Below are positions 47,863 to 59,661 of a DNA stretch of 64,000 bases, piece by piece. The notes under the pieces were generated by a model. It had not been told where the DNA came from and searched no databases. It saw only the letters and a program-made list of their open reading frames with translations. The stretch spans positions 62,001 through 126,000 of the forward strand of contig NZ_BCTT01000008.1 of NCBI RefSeq assembly GCF_001590905.1, in the 5' to 3' direction. This DNA comes from Serratia grimesii NBRC 13537 (lineage in GTDB: Bacteria > Pseudomonadota > Gammaproteobacteria > Enterobacterales > Enterobacteriaceae). The stretch's first letter is position 1, and each line of letters opens with the position of its first letter. The position numbers and the translations under genes are program-made.

Positions 47863-49794
47863 TTACTTGTCTAGCTGTTCAGACATGGTATTGCCTGGGT
47901 TTGGCGTACGCGGCTCATCAACCGGCGTTGGGGCTTTTGGTGTGCCACCATTGTCGGAGTTGCTGCCTTTACCCGCATCGTCCCAACCCGCTGGCGGACG
48001 CACGTCTTTACGGTTCATCAGATCGTCGATCTGTGGCGCATCGATGGTTTCATACTTCATCAGGGCATCCTTCATTGAATGCAGGATGTCCATGTTTTCC
48101 ATCAATAACGCACGCGCACGGATGTAGTTGCGTTCGATCAGGGATTTAACTTCCTGGTCGATGATGCGCGCAGTTTCGTCAGACATGTGTTTAGCCTTGG
48201 CGACGGAACGGCCCAAGAACACTTCGCCCTCTTCTTCCGCATACAACAGTGGCCCCAGCTTCTCGGAGAAGCCCCATTGGGTCACCATATTGCGGGCAAT
48301 CGAGGTCGCCACTTTAATGTCGTTCGACGCACCGGTAGAGACTTTCTCTGGTCCGTAAATGATCTCTTCAGCCAAGCGACCGCCATACAGAGTAGAGATT
48401 TGGCTCTCCAGCTTCTGACGGCTGGCGCTAATCGCGTCCCCTTCCGGCAGGAAGAAGGTCACACCCAATGCACGGCCACGAGGAATAATGGTTACCTTGT
48501 GTACCGGATCGTGCTCAGGAACCAGACGGCCGATAATGGCGTGGCCTGCTTCGTGATACGCGGTTGACTCTTTCTGCGCTTCAGTCATCACCATGGAGCG
48601 ACGTTCCGCACCCATCATGATCTTGTCTTTGGCTTTTTCAAACTCAACCATCGACACGACTCGTTTATTGCCACGGGCAGCAAACAGTGCGGCTTCATTG
48701 ACCAGGTTAGCCAAATCAGCACCCGAGAAGCCCGGGGTACCACGTGCAAGCACAGAGGCATCAACATCTGGAGCCAATGGCACACGACGTGAATGCACCT
48801 TAAGGATCTGTTCACGACCACGTACGTCTGGCAAGCCAACAACCACCTGACGGTCGAAACGACCTGGACGCAGCAACGCTGGGTCAAGCACGTCTGGACG
48901 GTTAGTTGCAGCGATGACGATAATGCCTTCGTTGCCTTCAAAGCCGTCCATTTCAACCAGCATCTGGTTCAGCGTTTGTTCACGTTCATCGTGACCACCA
49001 CCCAGACCGGCGCCACGCTGGCGCCCGACGGCGTCGATTTCATCGATAAAGATGATGCATGGCGCTGCTTTTTTCGCCTGCTCGAACATGTCACGCACAC
49101 GAGAAGCACCAACACCGACAAACATTTCAACGAAGTCGGAACCGGAGATGGTGAAGAACGGCACTTTTGCCTCACCGGCGATAGCTTTCGCCAGCAGCGT
49201 TTTACCGGTCCCTGGAGGGCCAACCATCAGCACACCTTTAGGGATCTTACCGCCCAACTTCTGGAAACGGCTCGGCTCGCGCAGGTATTCAACCAGTTCG
49301 CTCACTTCCTCTTTTGCTTCGTCACAACCTGCAACGTCAGCAAACGTGGTTTTGATCTGGTCTTCGGTCAGCATGCGGGCCTTGCTCTTGCCAAAGGACA
49401 TCGCGCCCTTGCCGCCGCCGCCCTGCATTTGCCGCATGAAGAAGATCCAGACTCCGATCAGCAACAACATCGGGAACCATGAAATAAAGATAGAAGCCAG
49501 CAAACTCGGCTCTTCAGGCGGTTCACCAACAACTTTCACATTCTTGGTTAACAACGTATCCAACAGCTTAGGATCGTTGACAGGGATGTAGGTCGTGTAT
49601 TTGTTACTGTCTTTCTTGGTAACGTTAATTTCACGTCCGTTGATTCGCGCTTCGCGAACCTGATCTTGGGTCAGTTCGGACATGAAGGTAGAGTAATCCA
49701 CCCTACGGCCATTCGACTCGCTGGGCCCAAAGCTCTGGAATACAGACATCAACACTACCGCGATGACTAACCAGAGAATTAGGTTTTTCGCCAT
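47863..49794 (-). CDS. ftsH: ATP-dependent zinc metalloprotease FtsH
   Basis: A 643-residue membrane AAA protease: two N-terminal helices flanking a periplasmic domain, AAA module ([52 protein letters not shown]) and zinc protease motif HEAGH near residue 414. It degrades LpxC, RpoH and damaged membrane proteins. I start at the ATG at 49794 (MAKNLILW); an in-frame TTG at 49803 would add three residues. It is 47 bp downstream of rlmE in the same operon. Confidence 0.97.
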   Translation of the reverse strand: MAKNLILWLVIAVVLMSVFQSFGPSESNGRRVDYSTFMSELTQDQVREARINGREINVTKKDSNKYTTYIPVNDPKLLDTLLTKNVKVVGEPPEEPSLLASIFISWFPMLLLIGVWIFFMRQMQGGGGKGAMSFGKSKARMLTEDQIKTTFADVAGCDEAKEEVSELVEYLREPSRFQKLGGKIPKGVLMVGPPGTGKTLLAKAIAGEAKVPFFTISGSDFVEMFVGVGASRVRDMFEQAKKAAPCIIFIDEIDAVGRQRGAGLGGGHDEREQTLNQMLVEMDGFEGNEGIIVIAATNRPDVLDPALLRPGRFDRQVVVGLPDVRGREQILKVHSRRVPLAPDVDASVLARGTPGFSGADLANLVNEAALFAARGNKRVVSMVEFEKAKDKIMMGAERRSMVMTEAQKESTAYHEAGHAIIGRLVPEHDPVHKVTIIPRGRALGVTFFLPEGDAISASRQKLESQISTLYGGRLAEEIIYGPEKVSTGASNDIKVATSIARNMVTQWGFSEKLGPLLYAEEEGEVFLGRSVAKAKHMSDETARIIDQEVKSLIERNYIRARALLMENMDILHSMKDALMKYETIDAPQIDDLMNRKDVRPPAGWDDAGKGSNSDNGGTPKAPTPVDEPRTPNPGNTMSEQLDK

Positions 49795-49850
49795 GTCACT
49801 CAAGGGATTAACCTCATATTACAACTGTGTTAACAAACAGCGTTAGGGTA

Positions 49851-50480
49851 CTACAGCTTGCGCCCTGTCGCTACAATGTACACTTCGCGCGAACGTGCGC
49901 GGGAAGCGTCTGGCTTACGAATCTTAACCTTCGTAAACAGGGAGCGAATTTCCCGTAGGTACTCGTCAAAACCATCTCCCTGGAACACCTTCACCAGGAA
50001 ACTTCCGCCTGGTGCGAGGACATCACGACACATTCCCAGTGCTAATTCCACCAGATACATCGATCTTGGAATATCGACGGCCGGAGTGCCACTCATATTC
50101 GGAGCCATGTCAGACATGACTACCTGAACCTTGCTTTCACCTACACGTTCCAACAGAGCCTTGAGCACCAGTTCATCACGAAAATCGCCCTGAAGGAAAT
50201 CGACGCCAACGATAGGATCCATTGGCAAAATATCACAGGCGATAATGCGGCCGGAACCGCCGATCTGGGTCACGACATATTGCGACCAACCGCCCGGTGC
50301 CGCACCTAAGTCCACTACGGTCATGCCGGGTTTAAACAGTTTGTCACTCTGCTGTATTTCATCAAGTTTAAACCAGGCGCGCGAACGCAGCCCTTTTTTC
50401 TGCGCCTGTTGCACATATTTATCGCTAAAGTGTTCTTGTAACCAGCGACTGGAGCTAGCAGAACGCTTTTTATTAGCCAT
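49851..50480 (-). CDS. rlmE: 23S rRNA (uridine2552-2'-O)-methyltransferase RlmE
   Basis: A 209-residue FtsJ-type methyltransferase. The SAM motif is [15 protein letters not shown] near residue 57, and the catalytic K-D-K-E residues are conserved ([32 protein letters not shown]). It modifies U2552 in the A-loop of the ribosome. The start at 50480 ([13 protein letters not shown]) agrees with E. coli; a TTG at 50492 is possible but unlikely. It is divergent from yhbY. Confidence 0.96.
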   Translation of the reverse strand: MANKKRSASSSRWLQEHFSDKYVQQAQKKGLRSRAWFKLDEIQQSDKLFKPGMTVVDLGAAPGGWSQYVVTQIGGSGRIIACDILPMDPIVGVDFLQGDFRDELVLKALLERVGESKVQVVMSDMAPNMSGTPAVDIPRSMYLVELALGMCRDVLAPGGSFLVKVFQGDGFDEYLREIRSLFTKVKIRKPDASRARSREVYIVATGRKL

Positions 50481-50624
50481 CTCGTTTTCCAACTATCATA
50501 AAAAGAGTCTTAATGTCAGGTTCGCTGCTCATGTAGACTCACACCGGTGAAGACCGATTTGGTGATATACATGAGATGGCGGTAGAATGTACCGTTTTCA
50601 ATCCCAACTTAAGCAAAAAAGACA

Positions 50625-50918
50625 ATGAATCTGAATAATAAACAAAAACAGCACCTGAAAGGCCTGGCGCATCCGTTAAAACCGGTTGTCATGCTGGGTA
50701 ATAACGGTCTCACCGAAGGGGTGCTGGCTGAAATTGAACAGGCTCTGGAACATCATGAGCTGATCAAGGTAAAAATCGCTGCTGAAGATCGCGAAACCAA
50801 AACCCTGATCGCCGACGCTATCGTGCGTGAAACGGGTGCCTGCAACGTACAAGTTATCGGCAGTACTCTTATTCTTTACCGCCCATCTAAAGAGCGCAAG
50901 ATCAGTCTACCGCGTTAA
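50625..50918 (+). CDS. yhbY: CRM-domain ribosome assembly RNA-binding protein YhbY
   Basis: A 97-residue single CRM domain (LNNKQKQHLKGLAHPLKPVVMLGNNGLTEGVLAEIEQALEHHELIKVKI), collinear with E. coli YhbY, which associates with pre-50S particles. It is divergent from rlmE, sharing 144 bp, and ends before a bidirectional terminator. Confidence 0.95.
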   Translation: MNLNNKQKQHLKGLAHPLKPVVMLGNNGLTEGVLAEIEQALEHHELIKVKIAAEDRETKTLIADAIVRETGACNVQVIGSTLILYRPSKERKISLPR

Positions 50919-50962
50919 TAAGCATTGGGTTAACGAAAAGGTGCCATGCACCTGATTCAGAT

Positions 50963-50985
50963 AAAAGGCCGCGTGCGGCCTTTTT
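50963..50985. terminator. Bidirectional terminator between yhbY and greA
   Basis: AAAAGGCCGC-gt-GCGGCCTTTTT: a strong stem with A and T tracts on both sides, between convergent yhbY and greA. Confidence 0.85.
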
Positions 50986-51032
50986 CCTTTCTTTACAAAA
51001 CCCTGGCGAATTTCTGAACGAATAGCGAATGT

Positions 51033-51509
51033 TCAGAGATATTCAACCTTCAAGATCTCATAATCGACATCGCCGCCCGGTGTTTTTATCACGACCACAT
51101 CGTCTTGTTCTTTACCGATCAAACCGCGCGCCATTGGAGAATTAACCGAAATCAGATTTTTCTTGAAATCGGCTTCATCGTCACCAACGATGCGGTAAGT
51201 CACTTCTTCTTCGCTATCCAGGTTCATCACCGAAACGGTGGAGCCAAAAATCACGCGGCCATTATTTGGCATCTTGGTGATGTCGATCACCTGCGCGTTC
51301 GACAACTTGGCTTCAATTTCCTGAATACGCCCTTCACAGAACCCTTGCTGCTCACGAGCGGCATGGTACTCTGCGTTTTCTTTCAAATCGCCGTGTTCAC
51401 GGGCGTCAGCGATATCCGCAATGATTTTCGGACGGCGCACGCCTTTCAAATATTCGAGCTCTTCGCGCAGTTTTTCAGCGCCAAACAAGGTCATCGGAAT
51501 CTGTTTCAT
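51033..51509 (-). CDS. greA: Transcription elongation factor GreA
   Basis: A 158-residue GreA. The N-terminal coiled-coil has the acidic tip ([35 protein letters not shown], with the D41/E44 pair), and a C-terminal FKBP-like domain follows. It stimulates transcript cleavage in backtracked polymerase. It is divergent from dacB. Confidence 0.97.
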   Translation of the reverse strand: MKQIPMTLFGAEKLREELEYLKGVRRPKIIADIADAREHGDLKENAEYHAAREQQGFCEGRIQEIEAKLSNAQVIDITKMPNNGRVIFGSTVSVMNLDSEEEVTYRIVGDDEADFKKNLISVNSPMARGLIGKEQDDVVVIKTPGGDVDYEILKVEYL

Positions 51510-51765
51510 CGTGTAAATACCTCTAAATCTTTCCTGTTCAAATAGCCGTCATCCTGACGTGTTCGTATGAAAAAACGGAGGGTACATGCCCGCCGCCTCC
51601 AGGCGATAAACAAAAGAAGCCTGACTCGGAACAGTTGCCCAAGTCAGGATCGATTTTGCATTTTGATACGCATTTTAGCGTAGAGTTCCTTGAGGGTCAT
51701 CGTTTACTTTTTCCCTGAATGCACCGTAGTATGACGGCACGTTATCCAGCTGTTATACCGAGATT

Positions 51766-53199
51766 ATGCGTTTTTCACGAATTGTCAGTGCATTGGCTTG
51801 CGCATTTGTTCTAAATGCGAATGCGGCCCCGGTTGAAGATTACACACAATATTTGCCTGATGGGGCCAACCTTGCCCTGGTAGTTCAGAAGATCGGCGCC
51901 GATACGCCGACCATCGATTATCATTCACAGCAAATGGCGTTACCGGCCAGTACCCAAAAAGTACTGACCGCGCTGGCTGCATTATTGCAGCTCGGCCCCG
52001 ATTACCGCTTCACGACCACGCTGGAGAGCCAAGGTGATATCAGCGACGGCGTACTGCGCGGCAATTTGATTGCTCGCTTCAGCGGCGATCCGACCTTTAA
52101 GCGCCAGAGTCTGCGCAATATGGTCGCCATCCTGAAAAAGCAGGGTGTGCGCCAAATTACCGGTGATGTGCTGGTCGATACGTCAGTATTCGCCAGCCAT
52201 GATAAAGCCCCTGGTTGGCCGTGGAACGACCTGACGCAGTGTTTTAGCGCACCGCCGGCAGCCGCGATTGTCGACCGAAACTGTTTCTCGGTGTCGCTGT
52301 ACAGCGCGCCAAATCCGGGCGATATGGCTTTTATTCGCGTGGCCTCTTATTACCCGGTCAATATGTTCAGCCAGGTTCGTACACTGGCTAAAGGGTCGCC
52401 AGACGCTCAATACTGTGAGCTGGATGTTGTACCCGGTGAGCTAAATCGCTTTACTCTGACCGGCTGCCTGACCCAACGTAGCGATCCACTGCCGTTGGCC
52501 TTCGCCATCCAGGATGGCGCCAGCTATGCCGGAGCCATCCTGAAAGATGAGCTGACACAGGCTGGCATACAGATCGACGGTCACCTGAAGCGCCAGACCC
52601 AGCCGGGCCTTAAAGGGACCGTGATCGCACAAGCGCAGTCGGCACCACTACACGAACTACTGAAGATCATGCTGAAGAAGTCGGACAACATGATCGCCGA
52701 TACCGTGTTCCGGACGATCGGGCATGAACGCTTTGGTGTCCCAGGAACCTGGCGTGCCGGTGCTGATGCTGTACGTCAGGTACTTCGTCAGAAAGCCGGT
52801 GTCGATTTGGGCAACAGCATCGTGGTGGACGGTTCAGGCCTGTCACGCCATAACCTGCTGGCCCCAGCGACCATGATGCAGGCACTTCAGTACATTGCGC
52901 AGCATGACAATGAGCTGAACTTTATTTCGATGCTGCCGCTGTCGGGCTACGACGGTACCCTGCGCTACCGCGGCGGGTTACACGAAGCCGGTGTTGACGG
53001 TAAGGTTTCTGCAAAAACCGGTGCGCTGCAAGGCGTATATAATCTGGCCGGGTTTATTACGACCGCCAGCGGTCAGCGCTTTGCATTCGTACAGTATCTG
53101 TCAGGTTATGCCGTACCGCCGGAAGATCAAAAACAGCGCCGCGCTCCGCTGGTGCGTTTTGAAAGCCGCCTGTACCGGGATATTTATCAGAATAACTGA
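51766..53199 (+). CDS. dacB: D-alanyl-D-alanine carboxypeptidase/endopeptidase DacB (PBP4)
   Basis: A 477-residue class C penicillin-binding protein with a signal peptide (residues 1-20, ANA cleavage). The active-site SxxK is S62-TQ-K65, SDN is in LLKIMLKKSDNMIAD, and KTG is in VSAKTGALQG. It trims and opens peptidoglycan cross-links in the periplasm. It is followed after 8 bp by pmrA, so the three genes may form a unit. Confidence 0.96.
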   Translation: MRFSRIVSALACAFVLNANAAPVEDYTQYLPDGANLALVVQKIGADTPTIDYHSQQMALPASTQKVLTALAALLQLGPDYRFTTTLESQGDISDGVLRGNLIARFSGDPTFKRQSLRNMVAILKKQGVRQITGDVLVDTSVFASHDKAPGWPWNDLTQCFSAPPAAAIVDRNCFSVSLYSAPNPGDMAFIRVASYYPVNMFSQVRTLAKGSPDAQYCELDVVPGELNRFTLTGCLTQRSDPLPLAFAIQDGASYAGAILKDELTQAGIQIDGHLKRQTQPGLKGTVIAQAQSAPLHELLKIMLKKSDNMIADTVFRTIGHERFGVPGTWRAGADAVRQVLRQKAGVDLGNSIVVDGSGLSRHNLLAPATMMQALQYIAQHDNELNFISMLPLSGYDGTLRYRGGLHEAGVDGKVSAKTGALQGVYNLAGFITTASGQRFAFVQYLSGYAVPPEDQKQRRAPLVRFESRLYRDIYQNN

Positions 53200-53207
53200 G
53201 GATAATG

Positions 53208-53870
53208 ATGAAACTGCTGATTGTGGAAGACGATGAGCTCCTGCAACAAGGATTGTCGCTGGCATTAGCTGGGGAAGGCTATGCCTGCGACTGCGCCGCC
53301 ACGGCGGCGGAAGCCAGCGCCCTGCTCATCACTAGCCAGTACAGCATGATCATCCTCGATTTGGGCCTGCCTGACATGGATGGCGCCAGCCTGCTGCGGC
53401 AGTGGCGCCGTCAACAAGTCGACTTACCGGTACTCATCCTTACGGCTCGCGATGCCCTTGAAGACCGTGTAGATGGGCTAGACGCCGGTGCTGACGATTA
53501 TCTGGTGAAGCCCTTCGCATTGGTTGAACTGCAAGCGCGTGTACGTGCCCTTATTCGTCGCTATCAGGGCCACAGTGACAATCTTATGCAGTTGGATGAT
53601 CTCCAGCTCAATCTTTCCAGCCAACAGGTGTATGTTCAGCAGCAACCGGTGGAAGTCACACCGAAAGAATTTGCCATCCTGTCACGCCTGATGATGCGCG
53701 CCGGCCAAACGGTCAATCGCGAATTGTTACAGCAGGATCTTTATACCTGGCAGGATGATTTGGGCTCTAACACGCTAGAAGTTCATATTCATAACCTGCG
53801 CCGCAAATTAGGTAAGGACCGTATCCGTACCGTGCGTGGTATCGGCTACCGCCTGGAGTCTTCATCATGA
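53208..53870 (+). CDS. pmrA: Response regulator PmrA (BasR)
   Basis: A 220-residue OmpR/PhoB-type regulator with receiver acidic pocket and phospho-Asp51 (IILDLGLPDMDG), Thr/Lys switch residues (LTARD, VKPF), and a winged-helix domain (PKEFAILSRLMMRAGQTVNRELL...NTLEVHIHNLRRKLG). By family and linkage it is PmrA, which controls lipid A modification and polymyxin resistance. GAGG lies 6 bases before the ATG at 53208; an adjacent ATG at 53205 is less well spaced. It overlaps pmrB by 4 bases. Confidence 0.9.
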   Translation: MKLLIVEDDELLQQGLSLALAGEGYACDCAATAAEASALLITSQYSMIILDLGLPDMDGASLLRQWRRQQVDLPVLILTARDALEDRVDGLDAGADDYLVKPFALVELQARVRALIRRYQGHSDNLMQLDDLQLNLSSQQVYVQQQPVEVTPKEFAILSRLMMRAGQTVNRELLQQDLYTWQDDLGSNTLEVHIHNLRRKLGKDRIRTVRGIGYRLESSS

Positions 53871-54931
53871 TCAGCATGCGCCGCCGTCTGTTACTGATGC
53901 TGGCGCTGATCCTTTTGGTCACCCAGCTCATTAGCGCCTTTTGGCTCTGGCACGAAAGTCAGGAGCAAATCAGCTTCCTGGTAGATGAAACCTTGTCGGC
54001 TAAAGTTCGCACCGAACGTGTCGATACGGAGATCGCCGAAGCCATAGCCTCGCTACTTGCTCCTTCGTTAATCATGATGATAGTCACTCTGCTGGCCTCA
54101 TTTTGGGCTATCAGTTGGATTATCCGACCACTTAATCAACTCCAGGAACGACTGGAGAAGCGTTCCGCCGATAACCTGACACCACTCCCGCTCAACAGTG
54201 ACAGTCTTGAAATGATGGCGGTTACCACCACACTCAACCAACTGTTCTCACGACTAGATAACACTATCCAGCAAGAACGGCTTTTTACTGCCGATGCCGC
54301 ACACGAACTGCGCACGCCGCTGGCGGGGATCCGGCTGCATCTGGAACTCATGGAAAAACAGGGTATTCCGCAAAGCGGTCCGTTAATTGCCCGCATTGAC
54401 CAACTGATGCACACCGTCGAACAATTACTGATGCTCGCGCGCGCCGGACAAGATTTTGCCAGCGGCCACTACCAACAGTTCGACTGGGTAAACAACGTAA
54501 TCCAACCCCTGCAGGAAGAGCTCGAAGAATTGGTCGCACAGCGTGAACAAAAACTGCAATGGCAGCTGCCTGAAACCGCGCCGGTTCACGGTGACCCAGT
54601 ACTGTTGCGCCTCTTGCTGCGTAATTTGGTGGAAAATGCCCATCGTTACAGCCCAAAAGGCAGCAACATTCGGGTACAACTTGCCGCGCAGAAACACGGT
54701 TATTTGCTACAAGTGATTGATGAAGGTCCCGGCATTAAAGAGAAAATGGTGGGCGAGCTCACCCAGGCGTTTCGTCGTATGGACCAGCGGTACGGCGGCA
54801 GTGGATTGGGGCTAAATATAGTGACCCGTATCGTACAACTGCATCAAGGACGCTTGACGATGGAAAACCGTCAGGATAGCAGTGGGCTAAATGCCCAATG
54901 CTGGCTACCGGAAAACGTGCTGAACAAGTAA
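53867..54931 (+). CDS. pmrB: Sensor histidine kinase PmrB (BasS)
   Basis: A 354-residue sensor. Two helices (about 8-27 and 61-85) flank a short periplasmic loop that carries two ExxE motifs, E30-xx-E33 and E55-xx-E58. In Salmonella PmrB, paired ExxE motifs bind Fe(III), so iron sensing is plausible. Then come HAMP, the dimerisation helix with phospho-acceptor His146 (AADAAHELRTPL), and N, G1 and G2 boxes (NLVENAHRY, DEGPGI, GGSGLGLNI). It starts within the pmrA stop (ATGA). Confidence 0.9.
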   Translation: MISMRRRLLLMLALILLVTQLISAFWLWHESQEQISFLVDETLSAKVRTERVDTEIAEAIASLLAPSLIMMIVTLLASFWAISWIIRPLNQLQERLEKRSADNLTPLPLNSDSLEMMAVTTTLNQLFSRLDNTIQQERLFTADAAHELRTPLAGIRLHLELMEKQGIPQSGPLIARIDQLMHTVEQLLMLARAGQDFASGHYQQFDWVNNVIQPLQEELEELVAQREQKLQWQLPETAPVHGDPVLLRLLLRNLVENAHRYSPKGSNIRVQLAAQKHGYLLQVIDEGPGIKEKMVGELTQAFRRMDQRYGGSGLGLNIVTRIVQLHQGRLTMENRQDSSGLNAQCWLPENVLNK

Positions 54932-54942
54932 CGTCGATAAAA

Positions 54943-54968
54943 AAGGGCCCAGTGTTAACTGAGCCCTT
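54943..54968. terminator. Bidirectional terminator between pmrB and cgtA
   Basis: An 11-base arm pair AAGGGCCCAGT/ACTGAGCCCTT with one mismatch and a GTTA loop, preceded by an A-run and followed by TCTCTTC, between convergent pmrB and cgtA. Confidence 0.8.
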
Positions 54969-54980
54969 CTCTTCACAAGA

Positions 54981-56153
<1,173 letters not shown>

Positions 56154-56169
56154 TTACCGTCTCCGTAAA

Positions 56170-57141
56170 TCATTCACCGGGCTGCTTCAAAGGAGCAACC
56201 AGGCGGGTTTCTGCCCGTCGCGGCCACCAACGGTGACCTATTGCGGAAAACATGGCGCCCGCTACCACCACGAAAGCACCGACATAGCCAACGACATTTA
56301 ATGTCGGGGCGGCGAATACGTGTGGCCAAGCCAACGCCAATAAATCTGAAAAAAGCAGGGTAAACAGCGGTGTCAGCGTCACTAACGCACTCACCTGCGC
56401 CGCCTGCCAGCGCGCCATTGCTTCCGCCAGCGCACCATAGCCAATCAGCGTGTTGGCGCCACAGAACAGCAAGCAGGCTAATTGCCAGCCGCTGAGCTGA
56501 AAAATCACCTCTGGCTTAGCCAGAGGAAATAAGGCTATTGCACATAAAGTGTACAACATTACCAGTATTTGCGGCGAGGCTAATCGGCGCAGCAACACTT
56601 TCTGCGCAACGCCATAAGTGACCCACACCATCGCCGCACACACGCCCAGCAGCACCCCAAGGGTGTAATCTGTCAGGCGAGTGAAAATCTCAATCAGGCT
56701 GACGTTAAAAAATAACAACAACCCAAAAATCAGCATCAACGCGCCTATCACCTGAGTGATGCGCATGCGCTCTTTTAAAATCAGTACGCTGGCAAACATC
56801 ATGCCGACCGGTGACAGTTGGCCGATCACCTGCGATGCTGTCGGGCTGAGATACTGCAGCGAAGAGCTGAAGAAAATGAAGTTCCCCAGCAGGCCCGCTG
56901 TAGCGATAGCCAGAATCAGCAACCAGCGCGGTTGACGAAACAGGGTCACTGGCGGCAGCCTGCCGCGCACGGCTAAAATAAGACCCAGCCCAAGCGCAGC
57001 AATGGTAAAGCGATACCAAACGATGGTAAACGGCTCCATCACTACCAGCACTTCTTTCATCGCAATTGGCAATGCGCCCCAGCAAACCGCTGTAGTCACC
57101 GCCAGAGAAATGCCAATTCCGACCTGCTGTTTCGTTTCCAT
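56170..57141 (-). CDS. yhbE: DMT/EamA family transporter YhbE
   Basis: A 323-residue protein with ten hydrophobic segments in two EamA repeats (about 10-140 and 155-300), orthologous by position to E. coli yhbE between rpmA and cgtA. The substrate is unknown. It sits 16 bp before cgtA, likely cotranscribed. Confidence 0.9.
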   Translation of the reverse strand: METKQQVGIGISLAVTTAVCWGALPIAMKEVLVVMEPFTIVWYRFTIAALGLGLILAVRGRLPPVTLFRQPRWLLILAIATAGLLGNFIFFSSSLQYLSPTASQVIGQLSPVGMMFASVLILKERMRITQVIGALMLIFGLLLFFNVSLIEIFTRLTDYTLGVLLGVCAAMVWVTYGVAQKVLLRRLASPQILVMLYTLCAIALFPLAKPEVIFQLSGWQLACLLFCGANTLIGYGALAEAMARWQAAQVSALVTLTPLFTLLFSDLLALAWPHVFAAPTLNVVGYVGAFVVVAGAMFSAIGHRWWPRRAETRLVAPLKQPGE

Positions 57142-57199
57142 CTTACCTTTGCCAGCGCTAACGGGTCTGCATGCAAGCAGCCCAACACCCTAGAATGTA

Positions 57200-57227
57200 A
57201 AAAGCCCCGCAACGAATTGCGGGGCTT
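57200..57227 (-). terminator. Terminator after rpmA
   Basis: An 11-bp stem AAGCCCCGCAA-cgaa-TTGCGGGGCTT (57202-57227), with T following on the minus strand, 26 bp after the rpmA stop. Confidence 0.8.
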
Positions 57228-57253
57228 ACATCTATTTAGTAAGGCTCGAAAAA

Positions 57254-57523
<270 letters not shown>

Positions 57524-57528
57524 CTAAC

Positions 57529-57915
<387 letters not shown>

Positions 57916-58109
57916 CTACGCAATAATCCCGCATATGACAAGAGCAGAATAAGACCAGAAGCAGAAAAAAGAAGAAAAAAAGCACAGTTTCTTTCATGGC
58001 GTTTATCTGAACCGTTTTTCAAGTACAATCAGGGGGACAGTTACCGCCATGTACCGATGTGAGCAGCGATCTCAACGCGGTGAAGAGAAACACAGCTGAA
58101 AAAAATACA

Positions 58110-59081
58110 ATGAACCTAGAGCAAATTACCGAGTTAACCGCGCAAGATATGGCGGCCGTGAACGCAACAATTCTCGAACAGCTGAATTCTGATGTCACGC
58201 TCATCAATCAGCTTGGCTATTACATTATCAGTGGTGGCGGTAAGCGCATCCGCCCGATGATCGCCGTTCTGGCGGCCCGGGCTTTGCATTATCAGGGTGA
58301 TAAACACATTACCGTTGCTGCGCTGATCGAATTCATTCACACCGCCACCTTGCTACATGATGACGTGGTGGACGAATCCGACATGCGTCGCGGCAAGGCA
58401 ACAGCCAATGCCGCCTTCGGCAATGCCGCCAGTGTGTTGGTAGGCGACTTCATCTATACACGTGCTTTTCAGATGATGACGAGCCTGGAATCTCTCCGCG
58501 TGTTGGCGCTGATGTCCGAAGCCGTTAACGTCATTGCAGAAGGCGAAGTACTGCAGTTAATGAACGTGAACGATCCGGATATCACCGAAGAAAGCTACAT
58601 GCGGGTGATCTACAGCAAAACCGCACGCCTGTTTGAAGCAGCAGCGCAATCTTCGGCAATCCTCTCAGACGCAAGCGTTGCAGAAGAAAAAGCACTGCAG
58701 GATTACGGTCGCTATCTTGGTACCGCCTTCCAGCTGATCGACGATCTGCTCGATTACAGCGCCGATGGCAGCACCCTGGGTAAAAATACCGGTGACGATC
58801 TCAACGAAGGGAAGCCGACATTGCCGTTGCTGCACGCCATGCATAATAGTGAAGGCGAGCAGAAAGCCATGATCCGCGGTGCAATTGAACAAGGCAACGG
58901 CCGTCATTTGCTGGAACCCGTACTAAAAGCCATGCAGCAATGCGGCTCGCTGGAATACACGCGCCAGCGCGCGGAGGAAGAAGCCGACAAGGCCATTGCC
59001 GCACTGCAGGTCCTGCCAGAATCATCCCATCGCACCGCGCTGGAAGGATTGGCACACCTTGCGGTTCAACGTGATTTTTAA
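58110..59081 (+). CDS. ispB: Octaprenyl diphosphate synthase IspB
   Basis: A 323-residue trans-prenyl synthase with both aspartate-rich motifs (LLHDDVVDESDMRRG, near residue 84, and QLIDDLLDYSAD, near 210), GGGKRIRPM and GDFIYTRAFQMM. It builds the C40 side chain of ubiquinone and menaquinone. The start at 58110 (MNLEQITELTAQDM) agrees with E. coli; a GTG at 58059 is not preferred. Confidence 0.97.
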   Translation: MNLEQITELTAQDMAAVNATILEQLNSDVTLINQLGYYIISGGGKRIRPMIAVLAARALHYQGDKHITVAALIEFIHTATLLHDDVVDESDMRRGKATANAAFGNAASVLVGDFIYTRAFQMMTSLESLRVLALMSEAVNVIAEGEVLQLMNVNDPDITEESYMRVIYSKTARLFEAAAQSSAILSDASVAEEKALQDYGRYLGTAFQLIDDLLDYSADGSTLGKNTGDDLNEGKPTLPLLHAMHNSEGEQKAMIRGAIEQGNGRHLLEPVLKAMQQCGSLEYTRQRAEEEADKAIAALQVLPESSHRTALEGLAHLAVQRDF

Positions 59082-59129
59082 GAAACAATAAACATCTGCT
59101 GTTTCCACAGACCCGCTCTGCGGGTCTGC

Positions 59130-59486
59130 TCATTTCTCCGGTAAGATTCTCGCCAACAGGCCACCGATCCCTTCACGCATCAAGAACGTCAATACTTTCT
59201 CACGCTCGCTCTCTGTCAGGTGATAGAAATACTCAATCCACACCGTAAGTGGATCCTGACGTTCAACGTCATAATGCGCAGAGTCTTCTTTCAATATCAG
59301 AAGATTACGTGTGTTATTCGGCAAGCTGTCGATATGATATTCCAGCGCCTTGCCTTGTACGCCTTTACGGCGTCGGCTGGTCCAGCCTTCACGGCGCGCC
59401 ATCAAATTTATTCCCTGTGGTGAGGAAGGTAACCCTGCCACGCCTGTCAGTTCCTTGGCGGCAAACCACTCTTTTTTCATAGCCAT
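59130..59486 (-). CDS. Mu-type HTH DNA-binding protein
   Basis: A 118-residue protein beginning MAMKKEWFAAKELTGVAGLPSSPQGINLMARREGWTSRRRKGVQGKALEYHIDSLP, the winged-helix Mu-type domain found at the N-termini of Mu repressor and MuA transposase. The C-terminal half (YFYHLTESEREKVLTFLMREGIGGLLARI) may mediate oligomerisation. No transposase catalytic domain follows. It is divergent from sfsB, another phage-derived regulator type, over a shared operator region, so it is probably a domesticated regulator. The start is 59486; 59480 or 59507 are possible. Confidence 0.75.
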   Translation of the reverse strand: MAMKKEWFAAKELTGVAGLPSSPQGINLMARREGWTSRRRKGVQGKALEYHIDSLPNNTRNLLILKEDSAHYDVERQDPLTVWIEYFYHLTESEREKVLTFLMREGIGGLLARILPEK

Positions 59487-59661
59487 GATCTCTGGGAAAG
59501 TTGGCAAATATCTTTTTTTGGAAACTATTGGGGTATTTTTTTAGAAACTTAGTGGTATGCTAGTTTCCGCATAAGCGATTCATGTTGTTTAAACGATTAA
59601 TCTTGACCTGTTAGTTATACCACTAACAGAACTTTCGCTAATCAAAAAAAGGAATGCAAAC
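59487..59661. promoter_or_regulatory. Shared operator region between the Mu-type HTH gene and sfsB
   Basis: TTAGTGGTAT at 59549-59558 and its exact inverse ATACCACTAA at 59617-59626 are 58 bp apart; the second lies within the palindrome GTTAGT-tatacc-ACTAAC. GAAACT recurs at 59521 and 59544 and inverted as AGTTTC at 59562-59567. The clustered inverted repeats in a divergent promoter suggest cross- or auto-regulation by the two flanking DNA-binding proteins. Confidence 0.55.

Noticed and set aside
59130-59486. Reading the Mu-type HTH gene as evidence of a resident Mu-like prophage
   Set aside because: No transposase, head or tail genes or prophage ends are present; flanking genes are in conserved core order.
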